DNA from: Nissolia schottii
Lineage: Eukaryota; Streptophyta; Magnoliopsida; Fabales; Fabaceae
Length of the DNA: 64,000 nt
Assembly (NCBI GenBank): GCA_003254905.1
Contig: QANU01013978.1
Location: forward strand, 107,565-171,564
Direction of reading: 5' to 3'
Shown here: positions 36,470-47,401 of the stretch, piece by piece
How the letters are laid out: each line of letters opens with the position of its first letter
Position numbering within the stretch: position 1 is the first letter of the stretch
Translations under genes and position numbers: made by a program
The notes under the pieces: model-generated
The model's input: only the letters and a program-made list of their open reading frames with translations
The model's database searches: none
Told to the model about the DNA's origin: nothing

Positions 36470-38000
36470 TGAAAACTTGAATGTAAATACGAGAGATGGG
36501 AAGAAAAGCGAGACACAATCGATTTATCTTGGTTCGATCCAACTACTAATCTACATCCAATACCTAAGCGAGCTTATGGTTTTTTCCCTATATAGACAAG
36601 TTTTCGCAAGTACTTGTGAACCTTTACAAACCACACAATCCTTACACTCTTACGGTTTCTCCAACGTAGTGATCGGATTAACCCAATGGTTCATCACCCT
36701 AAGAGATTTTCCTAGAGCACCTTCCTTAGAAATATGAAAAGACGACACCTTCCTCTACCAAAGGTTTTAATCAAAAGAGATTAAAGATACCAAAACAGAT
36801 TTTCTCAAATGTGAAAAGTTCAAAGGTATTTTTGTTGAAATCACTCTTCCATAGAGCAGATATACAAATTAAGTTTTCTTCTAAAGAGGTGATTCTCAAA
36901 AACCTTTCTCAATAATATGAAAGATTTCAAGAACCTTTCTTCAACAAAATTACTCTCTCAAATAGTGGATATAAACATTAATCTTGGAAGCTTTTCTCTT
37001 CAAAGAATGATTCTCAAAAACCTTTCTCAATAATATGAAAGATTTCAAGAACCTTTCTCCAACAAAATTACTCTCTCAAATAGTGGATATAAACATTAAT
37101 CTTGGAAGCTTTTCTCTTCAGAGAATGATTCTCAATAACCTTTCTCAATAATATGAAAGATTTCAAGAACCTTTCTCCAACAAAATTGCTTTCTCAATAA
37201 GGTAGATGAAAAATCTGAAGCATTTGATCTCTTAATGATACCTCCAAAATGAACGTTGAGTAAGATAATGAGTAAGATGACGATAGGATAAGAGATATGA
37301 GTTTCCCCAGTGTTTCTTGGTCCAACCAATCCTTATTTTTGTGTATAATGAGACTATTTATAGAGTCTTGAAGGATATGGCCATTATGGGATTGAATCAA
37401 TCAAATATGATCAAAATTTGATGATTTTCACACTGCCTGATACTCATGAATCGATTTATTACATTAGTGAATTGATTCATTGTTCAAAATTTGAATTTTG
37501 AACTTCTTGATGAACATTGAATTGATTCAGTGTTTCAATTTTGAAGCGTCAACTTTAAACAGTCACAACTTCTTTGTTTCTCATTCGTTATAGGCAAATG
37601 ACCAGGCATTGGAACTTTGAGTCTATTTTTATATGAGATTAGTTTGAAGTCAAAATTCTAAGTATGCTGAAATATATGACCAAAATACCCTTGATTGGTC
37701 GTGCTCAAAAATCATGTTGAATCTTGTTTCTTCATTAAACTTATATCTTGATTGAGTTTGCTTCTTTATTGACCCTTGCTTCTTCATTGATCTTGCTTGT
37801 TTGCTCTTGAAATGTGTATTTCCTCTTTGATTGTTGACATCACAACTTGTAACATTGCCTTGAACCTTTTATCATCAATAATTGGTTGTGCCAACACAAA
37901 CCGTCTTTGAGGTTTTTCTTCCTTTGTTTGGTATCATCAAAAATTGACTTGAAATAAACAACTTGAAATAGGCAATAACAAAATTAGTGTACGCAATTAA
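36470..38000 (-). mobile_element. LTR-element-like remains, family uncertain
   Basis: The segment contains repeated GAATTGATTCA/AATCGATT words, a promoter-like CCTATATAGACAAG, and on the minus strand TTGTGTTGGCACAACC followed by GATGATAAAAGG. These resemble long terminal repeats of legume copia elements as I remember them. No coding domain is present. Boundaries are estimates and the copy is broken. Confidence 0.35.
36850..37200 (+). repeat. 118-bp tandem repeat, about three copies
   Basis: GATTCTCAAAAACCTTTCTC recurs at 36891, 37009 and (with one change) 37127, exactly 118 bp apart. Each unit also carries AAAGATTTCAAGAACC and TGGATATAAACATTAATC. Divergence between units is low over the first two and higher at both edges. 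Confidence 0.93.
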
Positions 38001-39151
38001 GACCGATATCTTGGTTCTTAATGCTTGTACTAGTTAATTCCTAGGAGAATGCGATCATGATCTCTATAGGTGAATTACATATTAATTAGAGATCTCTAGC
38101 TAATAAACAACAACCCTTTTGTGAGCATTGATTTTAGGACCGATGATAATTATTCCTTAATATGTGAAGAACCATATGCATGGTATTTATTCTTGTTTTT
38201 GAATTTAATCTCTTAATTTGCAATTGAAAAACTCCCAATTTTATAATTGGTTAATTTGCTTCACTGTGAGACGACTTAAGTCATCCTATATTGCATTTAT
38301 CTGGGTTGAGCTAGTTTCAAAAATTATTTGACTAAGACGCAGGCAACAATATGTGTCAGAACTATGGCCATGAAGAAATAGGCGTTTGACATACCTCATA
38401 CTATGACCAAGGACGGACATCCTCAAAGTGCATCAGCAAGAGATCCCTATCACCTTCTAACGCTTATCGCATGTCTTTCTCGCTCACAAAGGTGATCAGA
38501 GACTTATATTGACCCATGTCACTAACTTTGCTGATATCATTCCATTCCCTGCGAAGATCTATCTCCGACTCTGCCTGGTTGATTGGTGTGTTGACCTTTC
38601 CCCCCACAAATCACAATGCTCCTTTCTAACCATCTCAGGTTTTCTTCACTTATGTTCCATCTGACACATTTTTAGTTTCCTTGTTACCTTATATAGAACC
38701 ATCTCCTATAATTTCCACACCACTTGTGTATAGCATTTAGGTTTTCCTTTCTCGTCCTGCATCTGACAAATGCAAATTGTGCATCAGTCGTGGTTCTCAT
38801 TTTTTCTTAAGAGATAAACGTCTTTAACTCTTCCACAGTGACTAAAAATGTAGTGAAGCCAGCTTCCAGTGATCGTTCTATGGAGGTTGTCAACCAAAAT
38901 AGTAAAAACTTCATCCCTCCAGTCTCCTTGCACCCACTTCCTGCCTTCTTCCTATCGATATCTCCATAACCGCTCTCACGCCCTCTCATTTTTCTTTATT
39001 TTTAATTTTGTCAAAATTACATAATTGGATATTTATTTGAACGAATATTTAAGTAGATTCCAATCCAAGTGTACACCTAACAATGCGAAATCAAGTAGAG
39101 GCTTTGCCAAACTAATCACCTTAGACCCACTAGAATGGTTTGTGAGACTGT
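38001..39151. other. Intergenic DNA, no gene recognised
   Basis: The 38400-38990 stretch is less AT-rich and has short open frames on the minus strand, but no motif I recognise. It may be part of the LTR-type debris to its left. Confidence 0.4.
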
Positions 39152-39496
39152 GTTTGGTTGCTGAGATAAGACTAAAATACATGACTAAAAATCAGTCTTG
39201 TATTCTGTTTTGTGATGATATACAAAGACAAAATTTATGGTATCTGTATCATGTTTGGTTTTGTGGTGACAAGACATAAACAAATGACTTAAAATACATT
39301 TTAGGTCTCCTTCTCACTCATTCATACTTTTATTAAAATTGCCTCTGTCGTTGTCCCCGTGTCCCAGCAAAATGGAAGAGCAGAAAATACACTAATTTTC
39401 TGTCTTGAGACACAAGTTTTTGTACCTGCCTTCAAAACCAAACAGGATTTTGTGTCCTTGTGTCCCTATATTTGTGGCTTGTATCAGCAACCAAAC
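39152..39496. mobile_element. MITE with GTTTGGTTGCTGA inverted ends
   Basis: GTTTGGTTGCTGA at 39152 is repeated inverted at the right end (TCAGCAACCAAAC, to 39496). Inner segments (GACAAAATTTATGG, GGACACAAAATCCTG, GTGTCTTGAGACAC-like) are partly complementary. No coding capacity. No target duplication was visible, so the superfamily is uncertain (hAT-like guess). Confidence 0.7.
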
Positions 39497-40236
39497 GCAA
39501 ACTAAAGGCCCCGAATTAAAAAGTATAATCCATTCCACATGCTTAAACACATGAACTATGTGGTCATGTGTCCCCTCACCCCATCTAACCTTTGATTTAG
39601 AGATCATAGGTTATTTGTGTATGTGTATTTTTTCCTTCTCTGAAATATTTAAACACACGACCTCTTAACACAAGACCAAAAAAAAATGTCAATTAAACTC
39701 CTATCTCTGAACTATTTTCATTGTTTTGATCTCTATTCCTTTTGCATAAGTATGTTTTGTTGATTTTGTTTCCCATAGGCATCTCTTGATAGTGTTTTAT
39801 GCCTTCATTATTCATTCAATTTAATCAATGAAACTTACATACAAATAAATTGTGTACAATTAAATTCTTATTCTTTTATATATGCTCACAAGAAAAATCA
39901 TGTCTCACATGGCCAAAGTCATGTTACTCTTGCACGAGATGAAAGCCATTAATTAATTAATGCAACATACTATAATAAGCAATAAAGTAACGGAATATTC
40001 ATTAATTGTACGTAATGTGTCCTCTTCATCATACACGGGCACCATTACCGAGAAATATTTTGACGGGTAACGGAGAAACCTCCACAATATTTTTCCCTGA
40101 AGTGAACATAACTAAATGCACCCCCTTAATTGCATTACCAATCAGTGGCAGCATTGTGGAGAAGAGCTAGAATTGCTGAATTATATATATGATGAGGAAA
40201 TTAATTGAGAGAGAGGGGGTTTTAATTTAATTTAAT
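39497..40236. other. Intergenic DNA downstream of the GASA gene
   Basis: AT-rich with no exon-like signal. The last ~60 bp before 40237 are the start of the GASA 3' UTR on the minus strand (TTTAATTTAATTTAA). Confidence 0.5.
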
Positions 40237-40979
40237 TTAAGGGCATTTGGGGCCCCCTTCCTTTGTCTTCCAGGTGTTGTAGCAAGGGCAGACCTGCTTG
40301 TTCCCGTAAGTGCCGGGAGGAACGCATAAGCATTTGGCGCAACATTTCTGGCAGAAAAACATGCACGGCTTCTTGTGTGATGTTGCTGAGCAACGGTATG
40401 TGCACCTCGGTCTACAATCTGTTATCAATTGTGTTGTTCACACCATTAGCAAAACAAAAAGCACTTGAAATGTTCAAGGACTAACGTGATAACATTTGAA
40501 ATGTTCAATGATCAATGAAGGGTGTTTAGAGATCAATTGAGTTTTTTTTTTTGAAGAACCAATGTAGACACCAATAAAAAATTTAGAGATCAACGGAAAC
40601 GTTCCCCTAAAAATTATCTTGGTTAGTAGGAGCCAACGAGAAACATTAAGATGCTGTCTTCTATATTTTCAAAATCTAGAATTGAAAGGCCCAAATTTTG
40701 TTAATGCACAAAAATCTATTAAACATTAGATATTACATACCTGAAGGACGAAGTCTTGCCCGTCCATAAGCCTGTTCAAAAGGATTGCATACAAACACAA
40801 AATTTTGCAATTAGTTAGATCACAATTAGTTAGATCGGAGTCTTATTTTTGAAATCAAATAAAGCAAAGCAAAGTGGTTTTGTGTATATGATATGTACCT
40901 CAGCCACATTGGAGAATGTAACCAAAAGAAGCAAGGAGAGAACCATCAAGATGGAGGTGGAGGAACGTGATGCTGCCAT
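40237..40979 (-). CDS. GASA/snakin family cysteine-rich secreted peptide (gibberellin-regulated)
   Basis: Three exons (40979-40899, 40771-40741, 40418-40237) give about 98 residues. Exon 1 is a complete signal peptide (MAASRSSTSILMVLSLLLLV...NVAE), exon 2 only 31 nt (AYGRARLRPS), and exon 3 the conserved 60-residue GASA domain. The domain has exactly 12 cysteines in the family spacing, including CxxxC, CxxCCxxCxC, CVPPGTYGNK and the terminal KCP. Members are secreted peptides linked to gibberellin response, cell growth and antimicrobial defence. The mature peptide is basic. The chosen ATG is internal to a longer open frame because it begins the signal peptide directly. Splice phases agree (0 and 1). 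Nothing is broken. Confidence 0.96.
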
Positions 40980-41408
40980 GTTGGTATGTAAGTGAAGCAA
41001 AGAAAGGTACACGACTGAGAGAGGAAAAGGAAAAGTAGCAAAAAGGAATAAGTCTTAATTATATCTCTGATTTAGGAATTGGGTCATAGATATTTATAGG
41101 GATGAAAAAAAAAAGTGACCGAATCATGAAAGCTAATCATGAAATTGAACTTAAGAAAAAAGAAAGCAATAGAATTTCCATAGATTAAGGCGTTGAAAAG
41201 GGGTAATAGGAAGCGATTGGGAAAATACAAATGAGGAAAGTGAGCGGTAACAGCGGCGTGTCTCATGTGTCATTTGTTTTGATTCGCATTTTTTTCAACT
41301 GGGTAACATGGTTAGTAGTAGGGTCCTTTTCTCATTTTATTTGTTTTTATTTATTGCCACTTTTTCTTTCTTTCCTTTTCTCCATCACATGGCTTTCCTT
41401 CTCACAAG

Positions 41409-41413
<5 letters not shown>

Positions 41414-41456
<43 letters not shown>
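41414..41456. repeat. (TA)n microsatellite
   Basis: About 21 uninterrupted TA units, roughly 430 bp upstream of the GASA start codon. Confidence 0.95.
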
Positions 41457-41458
<2 letters not shown>

Positions 41459-41504
41459 ATCATATGATGATTTCAAAAATTCTCATAATGTTATCCAATA
41501 TATA

Positions 41505-41788
41505 TTAGTGCTGTCAAAACGGCCCAACCCACAAGCATGACCTATTCATCTAGTTAAATGAACGGATTAAACGTATAAAATTTAGCTCATGAATAATAAA
41601 AAATTTGTTTAACCTAGACCAATTAATTTGCGGGTCAAATTAATTTGTTTAGTATTAACATAGGCATAATCCGCAGACGCCTACATTAAATGGATGGACT
41701 AAATATATGAAACCTAACTTGCAAATAATAAAAAACCTGTTTAACCTATGGGTTAAGTGGGCTAGAGTGATCTATTTGACAGCACTAA
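41505..41788. mobile_element. MITE with TTAGTGCTGTCAAA inverted ends
   Basis: TTAGTGCTGTCAAA (41505-41518) is repeated inverted as TTTGACAGCACTAA (41775-41788). The 284-bp interior has two diverged internal copies of a segment built on AACCTA...AATAATAAAAAA. No coding capacity. The end sequence is hAT-like, but no 8-bp duplication is seen at the borders. Confidence 0.85.
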
Positions 41789-41992
41789 GACACACACTTA
41801 TCAGGGAAAAAAATATTATATGTTGATGTATATACATGGAAAAATTAACTGACGACAAAGAAAATAAAAAATTACTAGTATAAGAAACATTAAAAAAAGT
41901 GAAAGTATTGGGGCAATTATTTTATCATTAGAAATGCCTACAAGCCAACGAAAAATTAGTCACCAAACCAGAATCGGTTAATCTCATGATCA

Positions 41993-42573
41993 TGGTTGTT
42001 AAACTCTCGAGTTAACTCGTAAACTCGTAATCGTAAACTCTTACGAGTTTACGATTTTACTACACAAAATGAGTTAATACTTATGTAAAATCTTTTTTGG
42101 TAAACTCGTATGAGTTTAAGTAAACTCTCGATCCTACTTGCAAGTTTACGAGTTAAAATTTACATACGAGTTTACCTCAAAATGTAAAAATTTTGTAACT
42201 TTGTTAGATACTTACCTAATTTTGTTTATATTAGATAATACATATTGAGTTTATTTAGCTAATTTCATATATTTATCATAATTGAGCTATTTTTTATTGA
42301 ATTATAAAATAATACAAATACTGAATAAAGTATGATATAACCACCAAGTGTCATGCATTAAGGTGTATTTTATGATATTTCTTTTGTATTTTATGATATT
42401 TCTTTCATTAATTTAATTTAAAGTTAACATTATTCAATTTCAATTATAAATATAATATTTAATCAAGTTTAGTTACTTATTATATTGCTTATAACATTTT
42501 TTTTATGTATGTAAACTTATACGAGTTTGCTGAGACCCCACAAGTTTACTTAAATTCTCAAGTTTGACAACAT
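41993..42573. mobile_element. Inverted-repeat element rich in ACGAGTTTAC words
   Basis: The left end GGTTGTTAAACTCTCGAG corresponds to the reverse complement of the right end CTCAAGTTTGACAAC, imperfectly. The left third (42000-42180) is packed with direct and inverted copies of TAAACTCG/CGAGTTTA, so it can fold extensively, and one further copy (ACGAGTTTGC) lies near the right end. The middle is plain AT-rich. It behaves like a non-autonomous element, but the superfamily is unknown. Confidence 0.6.
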
Positions 42574-43544
42574 TGCTGGTGATTGTGTAAAAAAAGAGTA
42601 AAAGTATAAATTATACATATCATGAAAAAAAAAACATGAATCATATCAATATATCATCAAGAAATTGTAAAAAATAAATATTATTAAAAAAAATTGGACC
42701 TATAATATTTTATGATGGAAATGCTCTGACATATACACAAGTAATCATAACGTACTTACAACATTAATTTATCTTTTTAAAAATTAATTTTAATCAATTT
42801 AACTATTGAATTTAAAGTTTTACACAAAAAAAAATCTCAAGTATATCAAATTCATTTAATATTTCATGTTTATTTTATTTTGACGTATACTTTATTTTTA
42901 AGAATATAAATAAATATTAAATTATAAAATAAATATAATATTTAAAAATATTATTCAATAGAATAAATTAAGAAAAACTTATCAAAAGTTACTAACTCAA
43001 TTGACATCGTACTCGATATTAAGTTAAGGGGTTGTGTTTCGATTCCTCTAAAGGAAAAGAATTAAAAATAAATATATAATCAATAATTTCTATGATCAAG
43101 TGAGTGGCACATGATTGGATAATTCCGTGTTTCCTAAGAAGAAACAAAAGGCTTATTTTTACAATAAAGGAATTCCATCCATATATCTTAATTATTCTAC
43201 GATCCGAATTCAATTGTCCTCACTCCTCATGTACGGATGGACATGTGAGTGAACATGGGCTTTAACTATTGCATTGATTTAATAAAATGACTTATCAACT
43301 ACTATTATATAGTAAGACTAATTGCATCTTCTGTTGCTTGTGTAGATCGCGGATAACATGCAGAAGATACACGTTCTGTTTACATCATCAAGTTGGTCGA
43401 TACATGTGACCACTTGAGTATGATTTTGTTCAGGTTAGTGAAAGGTCGTGGTTTATTAGCAGCATTCTATTTCCAGTGTGTGAAATCTAATTTATGGATA
43501 TGAGAAATATAACATAGATGTATGGATTAGACGATTTAGCATAA
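42574..43544. other. Intergenic AT-rich DNA with a possible SINE remnant
   Basis: Mostly low complexity. Around 42985-43060, AACTCAATTGACATCGTACTC followed by GTGTTTCGATTCCTC resembles a degenerate A-box/B-box pair of a tRNA-derived SINE. No ends are visible. Confidence 0.4.
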
Positions 43545-43960
43545 AACTTATTGTCTCTTAAGATTTCGAACACAATTCTAAGATCTTTAGCTGTGTTCCT
43601 CTTCTATCTTCGAATAGATGAGGATATCATCTATGAAGATTATTACAAAGTTGTCAAGGTAGGTCTTGAAAATCTTGTTCATGGAGTCTATCAAGATCGC
43701 AGGAGCATTGGTCAGACTAAAAGACTTAACGGTAAACTTATAGACTGTTTTCAAAATGCCTGCATCCTTAACCCTAATCTGGTGATAAATCAACCTCAAG
43801 TCAATCTTAGAGAACATTATTGCTCCTGTTAGCTGATCCATCAATCAATCATAGGCACGGGGTACTTGCTCTTAACAGTCACATTGTTTAGCTACCTATA
43901 ATCTACACAAAACCCCATGGATCCATCATTCTTCTTCAAAAAATTTCTCTCTACCAACGA
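43545..43960 (-). mobile_element. Ty3/gypsy reverse-transcriptase fossil, downstream piece
   Basis: On the minus strand the translated text matches the gypsy reverse-transcriptase core, including SKIDLR, YHQIRVK and [10 protein letters not shown]. It is the downstream part of the same fossil as 47110-47401, separated from it by CACTA copy D. LTRs, integrase and gag are absent. The copy is broken and old. Confidence 0.8.
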
Positions 43961-44496
43961 ATTTTAAGTACAATATCTGCCGGTAAATTCCTTTTTTCGA
44001 CAATGTAATTGTTGAAGCTCATTGTTATCGACAGATAATATATCCACTGCAATATCCGCTAGAATACTGTGGCACCATGTGGCACCTATATATTACTGTC
44101 AGATTTAACCAACAATAATTATTAAATAATTTAAAAAACGTGAGTCCATTTACCAACTAATAAATGGTAAACTTTTTAATAAGTTTAGGGTTTAGGGTAT
44201 GGAAGTTCGAGTTTATTAAATTTTTTATTTATTTTCTTTATTAAACCATAACAACATAAGATTATGATACAATCAATCAAACTAACGAATTCATATGAGA
44301 ACTCTGTGTGTGTGTGTGTAGAGAGAGAGACCAGAACAAAATAGGTTACCACGTTTTAAGGTTTAATTAGCTATATAGATTAAGGGTTTATCATACAAAT
44401 TTAGTTAGTTAATGATCGTGTGCGACAAGTAAATTAATAGTTTATTATTATGCACACTCAAATCGATGATGCATGTTTAAAGACTAACATGTACGT

Positions 44497-44876
44497 ATGC
44501 CTTTTCCACTAAACTAGCATTACTTTTTGCAACATTTTATGCAATCATATTTATTAATATAATTTTGTTATTTTATTTTCTTTTTAAAGAAACCCTAATG
44601 TAAAGAGTCCCTAAGACTCTCCCACACTCACACTCTCATCTCATTTGAATAATGTGAGAGAGTTTTGCTGATATTTTTCCTTTTGTTTTTCTTTAGTAAA
44701 ATGTCATATATCAGTGATAAACCTGCATGTGTATTTTTTAATCATAAAAAAATAAGAAATAAATATTAAAATAAAATAAAATATGCAACTTTTAATTTTT
44801 AAAAAATAATCATAACAAAGTATTATTTTTGTTAAGAACTTAATTTCTTAATATAATAACAATCTAAAGTAAAAAA

Positions 44877-44921
<45 letters not shown>

Positions 44922-45471
44922 GTATTTCTTGAGCGAAGGGAGAGAGTTTAACTGAATATATAACATTTACTATATAACAAGGAAGAGTGTATAAATTCAA
45001 TATGAATCAAAAAGACATTTTCAATAAAGAATTGAAACTCTAAAGTTGCAAGCTGCTGGGGTATGCCCATCAAGAAATCGATCAAAAGATAAGTCTGAGC
45101 AACGTGAATATCCTTTATGTAAGAGGAAAATCAAATTTTCTTCCATTGATTTTATCATTAAGAAACCAAAGTCCATATCCCAAAAAAGTTTGCTCAACTT
45201 TGTTATGTATATTACCAACTCTCTTGCTTAGTATGTGATAGTAAGATCATAAACAGAATATATGGCATTTGACCAATAAAAAATAAATAGGAAAATGCCA
45301 GCAATACTCTCTCACATTATTCAGATGAGATGAGAGTGTAAGTGTAGGAGAGTCCTAGGGACTTTTTAGATTATGGTTTATTTTAAAAAAAATTAAATAA
45401 TAAAATTATATTAATAAATATGATTGCATAAAATGTTGTAAAAAGTAATGCTAGTCTAGTGGATAAGGCAT
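44497..45471. mobile_element. Element with ~190-bp terminal inverted repeats (MULE-like)
   Basis: The left arm (44497-~44690) and right arm (~45275-45471) are inverted copies over about 190 bp at roughly 90% identity, e.g. CTCATTTGAATAATGTGAGAG on the left against CTCTCACATTATTCAGATGAG on the right. Long arms suggest a Mutator-like or foldback element. The ~580-bp interior holds a (TA)n run (44881-44918) and a non-repetitive stretch at 45040-45230 of unknown origin. No matching 9-bp duplication is seen at the edges. Confidence 0.85.
44881..44918. repeat. (TA)n microsatellite
   Basis: Uninterrupted TA run of 19 units within the long-inverted-repeat element. Confidence 0.95.
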
Positions 45472-45540
45472 TACTGTGAATGGTAGAGGTCTTGGGTTCA
45501 AGTCTCACTGAAGGTAAAATGAGTATATAATTTTTAGTAA
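45445..45540 (+). mobile_element. tRNA-like SINE head
   Basis: TAGTCTAGTGGATAAGGC resembles an A-box region and GGGTTCAAGTCTCAC a B-box, about 36 bp apart. The A-box half overlaps the outer end of the right inverted repeat of the element at 44497-45471. No cloverleaf of a working tRNA can be drawn, so it is not called a tRNA gene. Confidence 0.5.
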
Positions 45541-45544
45541 ACAT

Positions 45545-45725
45545 ATGAGTATTTATGAGTAAACAGGCCGGCCTGATAGGCCTAACGACTTTAAAAATGG
45601 CCTGGGCCTGACCTGTTTACTGAAACAGGCTTTGAAAATAACCTGGGTCTGGCCTTTTTGTCAAATAGGCCAGGTCAGGCCAGGCCGCAGGCCCTGACAG
45701 GTAGCCTGGCCTATTCCTACCCTTA
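45545..45725. repeat. GGCCTG/CAGGCC-rich block
   Basis: A 180-bp, unusually GC-rich segment full of AGGCCxGGCC, CCTGGGCCTG and CAGGCCAGGCC words in both orientations. It lies within CACTA copy D. Related sequences are common dispersed repeats in legumes, from memory. It is non-coding. Confidence 0.8.
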
Positions 45726-47109
45726 ATGACATTACTTTTTCTTATCAATGAGGGTTCATTTAATCATTTAACATTAGGGTTTATTTCTTATCGACGGATT
45801 TGTAACATTAGCAACTGATTTATCTGTCAGTACTCAATTTGCCATTGAGTAGGAAATGAAACATTGAGTTTCATTTTTGGGATTACAGCCAGATTTGGCA
45901 AGCTTACCAGCAGATAAATGTGCCAGTAATGCTCACTGCTTCTTTAAATATGAGATTTTCTCATTCTTCATCATTTTCTATATCTTATCCACTATATACA
46001 CCATTCACCGATTGCTGCCACGCCCCACAACCACCGCACCATGCTCCAATCACCATCGCCCCTACCACCATCCCCATCCTTGCCACCACCGCACCAGCCA
46101 TCGTCACTACGCCCAAGCCACTGTTAGTGTTTTCTTGTATTTTTTTTTATTTTATTTGATTTTGACTGAATTGGATTAATTGTATTTTGAGATTGTTATT
46201 GTGTCATTGCCATTTTTTATCTATGATTTATGTGTATTTTCATAATTGATTTTAGTATATTTTAGGGTTAGAATTTGTGTTAGGTTTATGTTAATTGAAT
46301 ATATTTAGGATTTGTGTTAAGATTTGTGTTAGGTTTATGTTAATTTGAGTATATTTAGAATTTGTGTTAGATTTATGTTAAGTTGAATATATATATAGGA
46401 TTCGTGTTATGTTTTAGAATTTGAGTATATTTAAGAGAATGTTCATAATGAGTATTAATATTTTATTAACTTGTATTTTTACGATTTTTTTTAGGATATG
46501 ACAGACAAAACTAGGTCTCCACTCTACCCATTGTTAGAGACGATCAAGTCTACAACAATAAGAAATCCTCTACTAGCAGATGATCAAGTCTCTGGTAATA
46601 ATAAGGTAATGTCTACTGTAAGATTGAATTAAGTTTTATTTAGTCGTTAGAGTCATAGGGAAGGAAATCCTCTGCCAGCAGAAGACACAAGTAGATGATC
46701 AAGTCTTTGGGAATAATAATGTTAAGATCGAATTAGATTTTATTTACTAGTCGTAAGATAGAAAATACCGAAAGTTTTTTTTATGGTTTTTGTAATAAAG
46801 AATATGGTATGTGTTTTGAATTAATATATTTTGGTCATGTTGATTAATAATAATATTTATTTTGTAACATTTTTTTGGTATTTCTGACGAATATATCCTT
46901 CAGAAACATTCTCACATACATCGTTTCTGAGGCTCATTACCGGCGGATATATCTGCTACTAATTATCAGTGGATTTATTATCCGACAGTCAGTAGTTACC
47001 GATAATCTCATTACTGTTGGATAATATCTAATGAAAATTTTGATGAAACATTTCAAACCTGTCGGTAAACCATAAAATTCCGTCGGTAGATAACGATTTT
47101 CTAGTAGTA

Positions 47110-47401
47110 TGCTGCTTTCAAAGGTGATGCACTTGACTTGATAAACTTCTTACTCAACAAGTCCTCCAACTGGTCCTTCAGCTCTTTTAACTCAATATGG
47201 GACATACAGTAAAGGGCTATAGATACTGGTCCAATTCTAGGGACCAAGTCCACAGAGAACTCAACTTCCTTTTCTGAGGAAAAATCAAGTATATCTTTGG
47301 GGAACTCATCAAGATACTCACACACAACAAGAATGTCTTTAAAAGCTTGCTCAACTTCAACTTCAAAGGATGCATTAATGGCGTATTCCTGATTATCCAA
47401 A
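47110..47401 (-). mobile_element. Ty3/gypsy fossil, upstream piece
   Basis: On the minus strand the text matches the linker between protease and reverse transcriptase of gypsy elements (EFPKDI, EFSVDLVP, LKELKDQLEDLL). It belongs with the fossil piece at 43545-43960 and is flanked by CACTA copies on both sides. Broken and old. Confidence 0.85.

Larger units (their letters stand above)
43961..47109 (+). mobile_element. CACTA element (copy D) inserted in a gypsy fossil
   Basis: The right end CGATTTTCTAGTAGTA (to 47109) differs from the canonical terminus only in the last base. The left end is not clearly readable and is placed where gypsy similarity stops. Subterminal GTCGGTA, TCGACGG and ATATCCGC-type motifs lie at 43980-44110, 45785-45850 and 46900-47095. 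A gene-like leader with CCACC-rich text at 46020-46125, a TAGGGTTAG-rich intron-like stretch and an exon starting ATGACAGACAAAAC at 46498 mirror copy B. It carries a nested long-inverted-repeat element (44497-45471) and a GGCCTG repeat block. No transposase core is present. Confidence 0.65.

Noticed and set aside
38400-38990. A possible gene in the less AT-rich stretch
   Set aside because: Frames are short, lack splice continuity and show no recognised motif.
41231-41508. Frames ending in long YIYIYI runs
   Set aside because: They are translation of the (TA)n microsatellite.
45440-45540. tRNA gene
   Set aside because: A- and B-box-like words are present, but no acceptor stem or anticodon arm can be formed; SINE head is the better explanation.
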